Origin: Tubiluchus corallicola
Lineage: Eukaryota > Priapulida > Priapulimorpha > Priapulimorphida > Tubiluchidae
Assembly (NCBI GenBank): GCA_030141605.1
Contig: JAQGDQ010000019.1
Span: forward strand, 1,240,001 to 1,304,000
DNA length: 64,000 nt
Direction: 5' to 3'
A program made the position numbers and the translations under genes. This document shows positions 9,958-22,030 of this stretch, piece by piece. Under the pieces are notes generated by a model, which saw only the letters and a program-made list of their open reading frames with translations, had not been told where the DNA came from and ran no database searches. Each line of letters begins with the position of its first letter. The first letter of the stretch is position 1.

Positions 9958-11031
9958 TGGCTGTTAACACTTGTATGCGTTGGTGATGAGTAAGCTGTAA
10001 AAACAGCTGCAATGAGAAAGTATAATCAAGCTTGCATTCCATGTGTGCGCAAGTGAATCTGTAACTGCAGTGTAGCATAAAGAATGTATATTGTTTTTGG
10101 TTCTATGTGCATGTAATATATTGGTATAGATTACATGGTCCATACTGATGTAACACCATTGTTGCACATTACATTTACCTGCAGACTAGGCTTCCATTTT
10201 TCAGTTATTCTAGAGTCTACGAAATTAGTATTACGTGTCAGTAGTACAAATACAGGTAAGGTCTTAATATGTTGCAGATTTTTACAGTTTTATTATTTCG
10301 GTACAAAATGTGTCCATATGTAATTCATATACTTGAAGGTTAAACTAAAATTTAAGTATTGTAACATAATATAATACTATTATGATCGCTCCTGAAGCTT
10401 GCCTTGCCAGTTTTCTCCAGGCTGTAATAATTCTAACCAATGCAGGTGTATTCAAAAGGTCATGAATAACTTACAAATTTTAAGTGTTATCAGAAAATGC
10501 CATAATGAATAAATGTCATAATGAATGAATTAAGATATTTAACCTTGAATAAAAAATAGCTATGTACAGTGATTTTAATCAAAAAAATCATAAAAAGGGG
10601 CATTAAGCATTCCTGCCTCTGAAACTAGAGTACAGGACAGTTTAGTTCAACCAAAGACATTCATCACAATAAATGGAAATCATGAAAAATGCTGAACATT
10701 TTGTTTTATTTTCTATTAATTGTTTGTCTGCTTACACTATCTTATCTAAGGCCCTATCTAGTAGAGCACTGCCAAATGGCACTACACAAATGCACATGCT
10801 ATTGTCTTTTTTCAAAAATTGCGTCGACTTCTTAGATCTTTTGCTACAATATCTAAATACCACAGAAATTTGCCTATCAAAAGGCAATTTTTAATAATTT
10901 ATTAAACTTAATTCCTTGGCAAATTTTCTGAAAGTTTAATTACATGTATCATTGATCGTAACCTTCAATTTTACAATATAATATAGTATAATATATTCAT
11001 TTTTTTTAATTACAAACTACTAATACATTTG
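9958..11031. other. 3' flanks of the 8805 gene and MED6
   Basis: The two convergent genes end here. On the minus strand an AATAAA occurs at 10898-10903, about 130 nt past the MED6 stop, and is its likely polyadenylation signal. Nothing else was recognised. Confidence 0.5.
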
Positions 11032-14000
11032 TCACCGCAAGAGCTTTGGCTTTTTCTCTGGTGGTGGCTTTGTGCTTTCTGGTAGAGGTGTCTGTCTTTG
11101 GGTTTGTGGTGCCACCTGTTGGTTAGTGGTAGATTCTTCTTTAATCACTACTTCAGTCTTTGGTTCTGTTTTAATAGCAAGTGGCTCATCAGCTGTAAAA
11201 AATAAGGATACATTTTAGTCAGTATCATATCTTATTTATATCCTCTAATGATATAATTTGCACATATGATACATCATAGATAAAAACCAGACCGTCAATG
11301 ATGTAAATATTATGTAAAATGGTGGTGACCCTGCATTAAGTAAAATTTCGCAGTGTCAAGAACTGTTACATTATAATGGTTTCTGTAAATTTTATTTGTT
11401 TCAAAATTGATATAATGAGACTCCAAAAAGTTCTGTAGTGAAATTATTCTATTGTATGTATTTTAATAATACAAAAAGTCATAAAACCAGCTGGGCCAAA
11501 ACATGGCAGTGTCAAACCCATTTCGCCCTAAGCTTTAATTTGATATATTACTTGATATGATTGGGATATTTCTAGTTTGTGACCTTTGTGTGACCCCGAG
11601 TGGGCCAAAATTTTGGCAGTGTCAAAAACTAATATTACAATGTTTTCTGTAAATGCATCTGTTTCACCACAAAACTGTCAAAAAATATGTACTTTATCTG
11701 TTTTGGCAGAAATGATCCCTGTAGGTGACCTATAGGCAGGGTGCATAAGATTATGGATATGTATAAAATAGCTTATTTTATGGATTTTTGAAATTTTATT
11801 TTATGGATATCAATAAAATAAGAAATAGACTATATCTGGAACGAGATGCCCAGGGGGAAATCAATTAAAAAGTAAAAACAGGAGTGCTTGAAACATGTTT
11901 TTAAACACGCAGGACTTAGTTTTAATTTTATCGGTTTCGTTTTAATTTTATCGGTTTCATATCACTTCAGATTTAATCAAATTTTACGAGACAATGCCTT
12001 GTAATTCACCACTTCAGTTCAAATAATTCGCCTATTTGGTACGACTGTAAAATGTCCTCTAGGCTGAAGTTTCCGATCCTAGTGGCTGGGTCTCTCTCAT
12101 TTATTTTCAGACCAAACTCCAGCTCATGCTTTGGTTGAAACTTCGCCATCTTGATAACAAAAAGACAATGAGAAAAAACAATGTAAAATAGCAAATCCGG
12201 AAATGCGCTTTTGTTGGTTTGTTTTCTTTCTCTTTCTCTCCTTCTAACGTTCGTTTTCAGTGTGCCAATGCTTACAACTCGTTACTTTGTACAAAAAAGA
12301 AGCAAAAAATCACAAAAAAAATATTTTTTTATTTTATGCATTTCTTATTTTATGGATTTTTCAGATTTTAGTTTATGGATTTTTGGTCTTATTTTATGGA
12401 TATCCATATCCATAATCTTATGCAGCCTGCCTATAGGTGACCCCAGGTGGGCCAACATTTCAAACCTAGCTCATTCATTTTGACACGTGACATGCATCTT
12501 ATGCCAAGGTTGCTGCACACCAAAGGTTAAATCAATTGTGGACGACGCTCGACAGATGCCGCATGATGACAATGGGTCCCCTTACTGACTAAAGTCAGGG
12601 GACCTAAAAATGGCTATTGTACGGTGCTCTAAATGCTCTAATGATATCAAATGCAAAAACCAAAATTTTCAAGTTACTTCTAAATGTACTCAATATTTTA
12701 TTAAAGTAAAAAGTTTTTAGTATATTGCCTATCTACACTGAGTCTGAAGGACATTGTATTGCTAGGAGGCAAGTTTTGTGTTTCACAGCTGACGATTAGT
12801 TCCTGAACTCCTCAAAGGCAGTGAAGAAACTAAAATAACATGGCCCCTAAGCAGGTATGGAAGCAAATATGCTACTCTTTCGAGTTACAAAAGCAGCTAC
12901 CTCTGAAGCACTATTGGGGTAAACAACTATGAGACACCTAGACACCTATGTCCAACATTTCTTATTAAAGACTAAATTCTGAAAGCCGTGAATAGATGCT
13001 GATCAGTTGGATCTATATCAGAAAAACCCGAGGCATTTTTAAGATCGATAATATCATGATTTTAAAAGAATATGAGAATCAAAAATTTCCATACCGTCAC
13101 GTGACAATTCACCCAAAAGTGCTAAATGCTTTCTCAAAAAATCTTGTTTAGTAGTCTTTCTCTGGTTAAGCCATTTATACTTAGCACACATGTACTAGAA
13201 AACTGACATATGACAGTCAGAATACGTTTCAATCCATAAAATTTCTGTTGTCGGGCAGCAATGCCAACACGAATTTATAGGTAGTAATCTAGCCTATCTA
13301 CTCTAGGTTACTCTATGGTATTCAGTCTAATGACAAATGAGTTTGTTTGCATAATAAATATATCAACAATAAAACAGAATCTTAATTAATAAAATATAAA
13401 AATAATTAGCTTTACATCTGTCTGTAACTACAATTTCAAAACAACAATAAAAATATGTTTCATTGTGACAGTTAAGTAGGGCTAAGGAATTAAACATGAA
13501 AAATAAACTGGTCACTATATAGCATGTACGATACTTAAATTTATTTTATTTTAATGTCTTAAAATTAAGTGCCTACTAGTACTATTACAAGTACCCGGTT
13601 TTTCTGCTGGCTGCTGCTGTATGAATTTAGGTGGAAATTTCCGTGTCAGCTCTTCCAGGAGAGTATCAACTCGCTGTGTTTGAAACATCGATCCAATCTC
13701 TTCATTTCTCTTTTTCTTTTCCTTTTTGTCACGTTTTTTTTCTGCACAGAACATAAAAAATGCAATGATTATCAGAAAGCCTTGTTTACATAAAAAAGCA
13801 GTCTATGTTTTTTTTATTTTCTTGTATACAATCTTGTATATCGCCCCTCCCCTCCCGTTTTGTACCGCCAAACTCATTTACAGCAGGGGAGAATGGCCAG
13901 GAATGAAACAGCTGTCCCATTACCCTCTGTCAGGCAAACTGGAGAAGTACAGCCAGCAGCCTAGTACCAGTGGCTTCTCAATACAATGCCAGTTGTGCTA

Positions 14001-17000
14001 GGTTGTCATATGCTCTGCTGAGTCACTGATACTAGCCAAATGTAAGGAATGTATAAAATAATGCATATTATCGCGTCTTGATGGTTTGCAAGTTGTACCG
14101 TACATCATACAATCAAAGCAACTCCTTCAGAACCGCACCACTCAAAATAGGTCTTATAAGATCTATGACTTTTCTGCTACTGTATGAGCACAGACAATGT
14201 AAATGAATACAAATTAGGTACTGCTCTATTCAGGAGAATCTTGGCTATCCAATCATGCTATTCGTTTAAGCATGTATAAATGATTTAATTGGATAAAATT
14301 AAGAACATGTCCCTTTCAGGCAGTCCAACATAGCATATTGAGTAGCTGAATCTGGTTTACACTTTTGTGTTCATACACACTACTTTATTGATCGCCTGCT
14401 TGCTACAGCCCAAGAGAACTGTCTGCTATACAAAATTCTGTTGCTAGTCCAGGAAAAACCAACCAATCAGCCAAGGACAAATTAAGGTTGTCTCATCTTT
14501 TAACAGAAAGTTCTCCTTAAAAATAGAAAAGACTTGAGGCCAAAGTGTATGTCTGGATAGTTGAAATTTTCCGCATTAATGGATTAAACACAAGTGATAC
14601 TGTACATTGTTACAATGGAAATACTGTAGTTACTGAAAGCTTTTTTCAATTTTTTCATCAAAACAATTTTTAATTTGTCTAAGCTCTAAAGTAAGCAAAT
14701 GTATTTCACGTATAATTTTTCGTGAAAGCCCATCGTGTGGGAGTGGAAACTTATGAAAATTATCAAATATAAAGCAATCGTTGCTTAGTGAGAGCAGTTT
14801 TTCATGAACCAATGCAAAATGCAGCAAACTCTTACGGTCCTGAAGGAGTTAATATTACATGCATCGTCTATGTGACATAGTCCTAATGGTAACTGACAAG
14901 AAAATACGTGGCTCTTTTTTCACCAGTATGAACTGGGACATTTGCTAGTTGTTTAAGTAACATTCAAGCAAATCGCAGTATGAAAATTGTAGTGACTTAA
15001 CCTTTTTTGCACATACATGTTTAGTGAAGCAGTAGCCTACTGTCTATTATATAGTTGAGTACATATGACATTTATTATGCAAAGAAAAAAGTTTTCAATT
15101 AAGATCATGTATTTTGAGTGAGTTATTAACTTGCAAAAGATTAAAGTTTAATAAAATCTACATGAATTAATATAAGAACCATGTCGTAGTTTTTTAACTA
15201 TTCATTGCAAAAAAGCCACACGCCTACTCTGTATAAATTTCTTTTCTATTCTTTTTAAAAACTTCTGCACAGCGATAGCACTTGAATGACATCATCCACA
15301 ATAAATCATAATTACACACAAACATTCTACTACTGCTGCATGTAGAGACAAATTGGTGTATGCATGCGCGAGCCCCAGATTTTCCATCAAAAGTAAAAAT
15401 TTGTGTTCTTGCACTAAAAGAAGCGTCTGCAAGTTCGTGAACATTTTCCGGTCCTGATATTAAATTTACAACTGTGGTACATAAATAATTTGTAGCCCAC
15501 TTTTTGAAGCCAACAAATACAGAAAGCATCCATCTTATACCTTGTTGTTTTTCTTTGAACTCCCACCAGTAACCCTTTGATGGATGATAGCGGGAGAATG
15601 ACGATGCTTCCTCAAATGCCGATTGTAAATAATGTATGGTATTCAACTGAAAGACAAAACAGACTAAGTAATTGAATGAAACAGTCTGGAGTGACAATAC
15701 AAACATTTAAATAGATTACCAAAGGTAATCAATGTCCTAATAGGGTATGTGCTTATAAAACAGCCGGTTATAATAGGTCATGCAGTTTAGATATCCATTT
15801 ATAGTAAGCAAATTACATGTACCAATTATCTAGTAAAGTGAACTTGCTGGTCTAATCAAATTATTGGCTGTGATAAAAACAAACTTAAATAAACAACATT
15901 TAAAAACTGTAAAGTCGTTTCAGCACCCAGTGTAATTTTCAAGCTTAAGAAGCTAGGTCAAAGGGACTTTATAAAAATTAATTTAAACACTAAAGCACTT
16001 GCATGGATTTGTTGCAGTTAGAATGCGCCACTATGTATTGAGATTAACTTGCAGTTTGCAAATATTGATTTTATTTTGGTATTTAGAATATTAAAGCAGC
16101 ACTGAATGCAAAATATAATTGGGTGTTTGAGATAGTTTAGACCTTGCTGATAGCCATATTATATTTAAAAACTGGCAAAAAACTTGGAATACTGGCTGAT
16201 TACTGTACCTACATCATTGACTGTTAGCTGAGCATGAAAGCATGATTTGCAATGAGAGCTTCAAAAGGAAATCGCTAGACAAATGATTAAATGTTTAGCT
16301 TCCAGAAATTCTTTGGTAACGAGGTTAACTGCAGTGGAGGAGCAGGTAACAGATTCAAAGCAAAACCGTAGGCTAGCATATTAGCACATGATAAACGTGC
16401 CTGCTTGCAAACAAAACAGTACTTAACATGATTGTTTCTACATGTATCATAGTGCATAAAAGTGACGTAAAGATGACATAAAAGTAGGAAAGGCTCTTTG
16501 GGCACACACAAGTATCTTATTTTAAGTATGTGAAAGAAAAATATCGAGTCGATTATGCAGAGTTATTTGAGTCAATTACCGACAGTTTTTATGTACATTT
16601 GAATAGAAGCAGCCCATACCAGGCACTTTGAGTCAATTAAGCGATTGAGTCTATTAAGGGGCACCTACTGTAGTACTTATAAAATAATGGTTTAATTTAA
16701 ACTTACTACAGTCAAACCTCGTTATACCCCCCCACCCTTTATCAAGCCAACTTCTTTACCACCTGCAAAATGGCCAAGAACAAAACAGCTGTATTCAAGT
16801 GTATATAAAAAGAACCCGTTATACCGCCTCCCGTCACCGGCCATCCGCCAGGCAAATTTTTTTATGTATTCAATAGTGAGATACTGTCAGCAGTCTCAAC
16901 TAATGCCAGCAACTTTTTGATATAATGCCAACTGTACGAGGCTGCTACATACTCCGCCAAGTCTTAGACACTGTGCAGACTCAGGTGTCATTAAAATAAT

Positions 17001-20000
17001 GCACATTATTATATTTTGATTGTTTGCAAGCTGTACCGTACGTCATACAATATGACATATTATTGTGAATTTGCCACGCAGTCTTAGTGGTAACTGACAA
17101 GAAAAGATTTAGCTCTTCTTGCCACAAGAAACCAGGTATTAATTTGTATTCTAAAAATAATACGAACAATTCCCAGAAGAAATTTGTAGTTATGACTTAA
17201 CTTTTTTCCACATATACATGTTTAGTGAAACAGTAGGTCTACAGTCTATTATATAGTTGAGAGTACAAGACACTTTATTATGTAAACGAAAACTTGAGTG
17301 AGTCATTAATTGACATATGATTTATTTAATAATTTACTTCTAATTCATTAACCTTTACAGTGAATATTGAGAACTCTAACCAATGTACACGTCTGACTGT
17401 TTTGGGAATCGTCTATGGTAAAATTTAACATACATCGTTATAATGCCAAACTCTCTGTAATGCCAACTTTTCTTGGTCGCAAAGTGGGCAGTATAAAGAG
17501 GTTTGACTGTAGTTACGGAGGTTACTTTTCAATAATCTCCATAATATCAGGATTTGCATCTTCAAAGTCCATGCTGGGGTGTAAAATTTGAAGTTTTGTT
17601 AAAGGATAAGAAAACACTTTTCATAAGTAAAGCGTAAAAATTTTGTCTTGAAATAATCTATCACTCAAACGCCGTCTTATAGCACAGAAAACTTGCATTA
17701 GCAATAATGCTGTATAAAACTTTTAATTTAAACTCCCGTGATGACCTTTAGGTGCAGCCATTTTAGCAGTGAATCATTCGGAAAAGGTTTAAATAACATT
17801 GCATAATGTAATCACAGCATTCGTAGCACATTCTTCCCCAACTAAGCAAAAGTAACTTCACTTTATTCACTTTATAATGTGAATAAAAACGCTAATATGT
17901 TTTTTGGTGAGCTAGTGGTGCACTCTGGGATGGTGATACATTGATACTGGTTATCCAGTTGGTGCAAACATTTTAAATTATTACGAACTTTTTTGCTAAG
18001 TAACATAACTTTGTATGGAATATACACAAAAATATAACTCTGTTGGAATATACCTTAAAATTCCCCTTTCTTTCCATATAGATCTTTTCGTTGTATATAT
18101 GTATCAGTTCCCCTGTCTGTGTGAAAGTTGTGTAACCTTCATTGATGTCAACAATGCAAAACTCATATAAAAAATAAAATTTTGAAAAGGTTTGTTTGTC
18201 CATGTTTTCTATTTTTAGCCATACGCCATATTGTATTTCACATATTAACATTTTTAAACTAAATTTTGTTTTCTGTGTTTCCTTCAAAGTTAGGCTATCC
18301 AAAAGTTGATTTAGATAGGCAAATTGACTTTAATATTTCCAGCTAAATTTGGCTTCTAAGTTGGCCTAATGGTCTAAAGTGAAAGAAAAGGGGCCATTAA
18401 GGCTAACTGCAGTGTATCCAAAATGCCTTATACAATCACCTACCCACCACTCACAATTCTAATTACAGCAACAAGACATTTGCATAAGTTGCAAAACTAT
18501 CCATAAAAATTTTAAATCATAAAATTCCATGAACTAACCATTCTAGAATTGAGTACTGAGCACAGATCAGGTGCCTGATACACAACACCAGCGATGATAT
18601 AATAATCAGCCTGAGGTGTAGCTTGCGTGGATGAATGACGATGCTGCTTCCTTATTACATACAACACAGGCTCTTGTACATGTAGCAAAATATATTCCAA
18701 ACCAGTCATGTTGCTGAAAAAATAAGAACAATAACTAATAATGAAAGTATTTAAAAAGAGGTCTAAAAGTTAGCATTATTAAATCACTACATACATAGTG
18801 CAAATTATTAGTACATAATCTTTTCCTAGTGTGTCCAAAAACAATGAGTAACGATACAGATACAGTAGACGCTGCTTAATAGACTCACATTGGGACGGAA
18901 GAGTTTTGATCCAATTAGCTGACTGATTCAATTAGCTGATGGGTGTAGGCCTAGCTCGTTGGGTACGCACGAGTGTGTTATTTTAAGTACACGACGGAAA
19001 AATATTGAGTCAATTATGTGAAATTATTTGAAACAATTACAAACCGTTTTATATACATATGAATAGATGTCCATACCAGACGTTTTTGAGTCAATTAGGC
19101 GACTGATTCTATTAACCACGAGACTAATAAAATGCGCCTACTGTATATTACATGAAAGTATAGTTCAAACAATACTGCATCCATTATGCCCTCAAAATTT
19201 GGTGTGAAAGCCTCATACATCTTGTGCAGACTGCAATTTTAAGGAGTCCGATTGGAACAGTGACTCGACAAACTCCAGACCTTCCAACACAACAAATGTT
19301 TTACAAGCTTATCTTTTGAATACCAACCAATGCAATGTTTTCACTATCATCTTAAGTCCATTGTGCCTGACAGAGTTTGGCATTGTTTGGTCCAGTGAGT
19401 TTCAAGGCTTATTTAGTTCTATTGAAAAAGCTGCTTCTCCAGACTTTTTAGGTCACTGGTCCGATCATGCGACACACAACTGCAGGCTGTGCGAGTAGCA
19501 AGGGGCATTCACACTAAACTTTGATTATATGATAGATTCTCTACTATTTCAGCAATACTTTGAAGTAACAAATTGTTCTGGATTGTTACTCATTGTTACT
19601 ATATCCCCTGACAAGTTATGTACCACCCTGTATATGTTTATTTTAAGACTATTACTTTGTGACAAGCATTACAATTACACAATACAACACTGTAAGACTT
19701 GCCATTCTTATAAATTACAGGGATAGCGGCTCAATTCTAAATAAATAGACACAAGCAATAAAAGTTACTTCAGTTGTTCTGGATTCACTCTTTGCATCTT
19801 TATAATTTCATTGTTGCAAGTGCGGTCGTAAAACGGGTTGCTCTTATCCATAAAGTAATCCATTATATTTCCAGGATTCAGCAATGGAATTGCCGCACTA
19901 TCATGCCAGGATAGCCCAAGAGCTGTTTCTAAAAAGTAATGTAGGGAGTAAGAATTCTTAGTAATGCCACACTTTTAACGATAAGTTCATTTAGTTCTCC

Positions 20001-20837
20001 AAGCAAAAATGTAAGTGGTTCTGATCTCTAGGAGTACTTTGTACATTTGTACAAGTTGTTGACCTCTGTGAATGCAAATTGATTGGCAGTTGCAAAAATA
20101 GAAATAACTTCTGACAAATAAATGTTAAAAGATGTGGCAAGCTAACCTGCTTTGTATGGATCCTGTACTAATATAATAAATACGTAAAGAAATATGCCAC
20201 TTGTCAAACTAAAATTAACTGACTTAACTGCAGTCATTCATTTATCTAAGCCTGCAGTTAAGTCAGTGAATTTTAGTTTGATAAGTGGCATTATCCAAGC
20301 ATATCCTAACAATTAAAAAGAACAACATTTTCATAATCAGATTACATCATTGCCCAGCTCATAGCTTGTAATCCGTAGCTTAGTTAACTAACTTCAATTT
20401 TCATGCAGCAGGTGTGTGTGACAGGGTCTAGTGTTCTTGCCGTTACCGTCAACTTGCCCTAGCGATGAAAAGGCAGTAGCACGCATAACTGCTGTGTTAG
20501 CATACAGCTTCTCCACACACAAGACTTTGTACAACCTCCTCAAGATGCAAGCTGGTAACTATCTTCTTACAGAGATGGGCTAATCAATATCGTAGTAGTA
20601 TTGAACACCAGCAGTGTTGTGCTAAGGACCTAATTTTGCATCTCAATACCATGTAACAAAATTGCTGTGTCAAAATATCAGAAAAGATGGATGAGTTGTG
20701 TGAAAAAATTTGGATGCTTTTCGTTTCTAAACTTTTCTTTAACCACTACCCTTCAGATAAACAAGGTTTTCATACCAGGTAGCAAGGATTTTCATACCAT
20801 ACAACTATTACAAGGCTTTTTTACCTCTATCAGCCAT
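11032..20837 (-). CDS. MED6: Mediator complex subunit 6 (MED6), six exons
   Basis: MED6 is a conserved subunit of the Mediator head module, which contacts RNA polymerase II in the nucleus. Exons on the minus strand: 20825-20837, 19769-19928, 18539-18713, 15541-15646, 13595-13741 and 11032-11192. All introns are GT-AG, every phase fits, and the sum is 762 nt, 253 residues plus stop (human 246). The first coding exon is only 13 nt (ATGGCTGATAGAG). Matches in order: [104 protein letters not shown]. The last exon encodes a lysine/glutamate-rich tail with two IKxE-type sumoylation-like motifs (IKTEP, IKEE) and a basic [11 protein letters not shown] end. Introns of about 0.9 to 2.9 kb are filled with MITEs. 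The coding sequence is intact. Confidence 0.95.
11323..12485. repeat. Diverged direct repeats with tgggccaaaa / gcagtgtcaa core
   Basis: Within MED6 intron 5, related blocks recur near 11323, 11490, 11592 and 12437. They share words such as ggtgaccc, tgggccaaaa, ggcagtgtcaa and tttctgtaaat at roughly 100-150-bp spacing. The last interval is interrupted by the hAT element at 11737-12429. This looks like an old satellite-like or internal-repeat array. Boundaries are approximate. Confidence 0.45.
11737..12429 (-). mobile_element. Non-autonomous hAT element in MED6 intron, 8-bp TSD
   Basis: The element starts CAGGGTGCATAAGATTATGG. Its other end, inverted, starts CAGGCTGCATAAGATTATGG, with one mismatch over at least 24 bp. 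Exact 8-bp duplications CCTATAGG flank it at 11729-11736 and 12430-12437, which is diagnostic for hAT-type insertion. The interior keeps a minus-strand fragment with an initiating Met ([20 protein letters not shown]), probably a transposase or captured N-terminus, followed by stops. The element is 693 bp long and cannot encode a full transposase. Confidence 0.85.
13830..15160. mobile_element. Old pogo/Tigger-like DNA transposon relic in MED6 intron 4
   Basis: Several blocks match the better-bounded element at 16709-17509 in order: the gaatggccaggaatgaaacagctg region, gtttgcaagttgtaccgtac, gtaactgacaagaaaa and tacatgtttagtgaa. A middle part (14545-14827) matches 24790-25080, and that segment is missing from 16709-17509. 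Together these copies outline a longer parent element. Frames here are broken and no DDE core is visible. The ends are eroded, so limits are approximate. Confidence 0.5.
16490..16672. mobile_element. 5'-truncated copy of the CAGTAGGCGC MITE
   Basis: This matches the right two thirds of 18863-19143: the cacaagtatcttattttaag, aatatcgagtcgattatg, gaatagaagc and gagtcaattaagcgattg blocks. It ends in gcacctactg followed by TA at 16671-16672. The left terminus is missing. Confidence 0.7.
16709..17509. mobile_element. Pogo/Tigger-like MITE, CAGTCAAACCTC termini
   Basis: The left end is CAGTCAAACCTCGTTATAC. The right end, inverted, is CAGTCAAACCTCTTTATAC. TA dinucleotides flank both ends (16707-16708, 17510-17511), as expected for Tc1/mariner/pogo insertion. 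The 801-bp interior has no credible transposase. It is an internal-deletion relative of the relic at 13830-15160, and both sit in MED6 introns. Confidence 0.8.
18863..19143. mobile_element. Tc1/mariner-type MITE, CAGTAG(A/G)CGC termini
   Basis: The ends are CAGTAGACGC (left) and, inverted, CAGTAGGCGC, with TA at 18861-18862 and 19144-19145. The interior holds repeated gagtcaattaggcgactgatt-like words. It is 281 bp, non-coding, and lies in MED6 intron 2. A second, truncated copy is at 16490-16672. Confidence 0.8.
20194..20291. repeat. 40-bp inverted repeat, foldback structure
   Basis: Arms 20194-20233 and 20252-20291 are reverse complements with two mismatches around an 18-nt spacer. The inner ends are ctgcag. 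It sits in MED6 intron 1. It is most likely a small foldback or MITE remnant; in the pre-mRNA it would form a long hairpin. Confidence 0.8.
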
Positions 20838-21040
20838 CGTTTGTTTCTTTGACGGAGACTATTCAGCCTTTGTCCAGTAAAATTTGTTGACTGCTCCAAG
20901 CATATCTAGGGAAGGACATCTATGCTGCACAAAAATACATTTTTGATATACACACAACAACAATTTACTGCTTAATATTTTATTTCTAAGTTTATATTCT
21001 TTAAATAGCACTTATTTTTTAACTTAGCAAGCTTGCTCAC
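20838..21040 (-). promoter_or_regulatory. Upstream region of MED6 (putative promoter/5' UTR)
   Basis: This directly precedes the MED6 initiator ATG (20837). No TATA box or clear initiator was identified. The call follows only from position between the start codon and the LINE fragment. Confidence 0.3.
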
Positions 21041-21044
21041 TACA

Positions 21045-22030
21045 GTTTTCGGGGTAATGCGCCTTTCACATCATATCTAGAAAATCGGAAACATTTTACT
21101 GCAGTTGATGACAATGAATCACAGGCGACTAATATCATGTGTGAAGTCCAACAGGGATCAATCCTTGATCCATTATTATTCCTGATATATATTAATGACC
21201 TCCCTTTGGCTTTCAATTTTCATACCAGATCATTTGCAGATGATACGAATCTCTTTTTGGTAAATAAAAATCTCGAAAAGTACTGTCAAAGCCGAAATTA
21301 AAAAAATGATATTTTGATGAAGGGAAATTACAATAAAACCAAATTTATGCTTATTACTAACCATCAGTCTAAATCTGATCTATATAATTTTAAAATTAAA
21401 ATGGGTAATGACATCATAGAGCAAAATGTAAATGAGGCAAGTAGAGCAAATAAAATATTTAGGCTTACGTATTAACAACAAATGACATGGAAACCACATA
21501 TTACTTACATATCGTATAAAATCAATAAAATTTTTGGTATCATATCTAAAATTAGGCACTAAGTTGATAAAGACACGCTCAATACAGTTTCAATACTGCA
21601 TGCTAACATTTGCTTTTGCACAACTGCTGCACTATAACCTCTTACAACTGCTCAAAATAAAATTGTTAAAATACTGAATTTTTTTCCAGTAGAGACTAAG
21701 CAACCGCTGCAGCTGCTAAAAAAAACTTTCACATTCCAAAGTTTCATGATATCTGTAATTTTCAACTAGCTAAATTTGTCTGTAAATTTAAACATAATTT
21801 ACTTCACAAATTCTTTTCTGATTACTACACATATACGTCAGATATACAACGATATAATATAAGATCTGCAAAAAGAAATGCTTTTTTGCAAACAGGTTTA
21901 CAACCGGTAGACGTAAATGCTCACTTCAATACAAAGGTGTTGTACTAAGGAACTCCCTTGCGGCAGACCTATTAGCAGGCACATTGATTATTTTTCAAAA
22001 AAAGTACAAAACAACCACTAATGAAATACG
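21045..22030 (+). mobile_element. LINE fragment with reverse transcriptase core motifs
   Basis: An open stretch from about 21045 to 21300 reads TSYLENRKHFTAV, then VQQGSILDPLLFLIYINDLP, then RSFADDTNLFLV. These are the conserved block before the palm and the F-A-D-D catalytic motif of non-LTR reverse transcriptases. Later pieces in other frames include MTWKPHITYISYKINKIFGI and a terminal VVLRNSLAADLL. Stops and frameshifts between them mark a dead copy. Its terminal motif differs from the LINE at 7750-8440, so at least two LINE lineages are present. Confidence 0.85.

Noticed and set aside
17973-18302. 109-codon minus frame in a MED6 intron as a gene
   Set aside because: Apart from the 37-bp block shared with the 8805 gene it has no supporting signal, and it lies in an intron on the MED6 strand.
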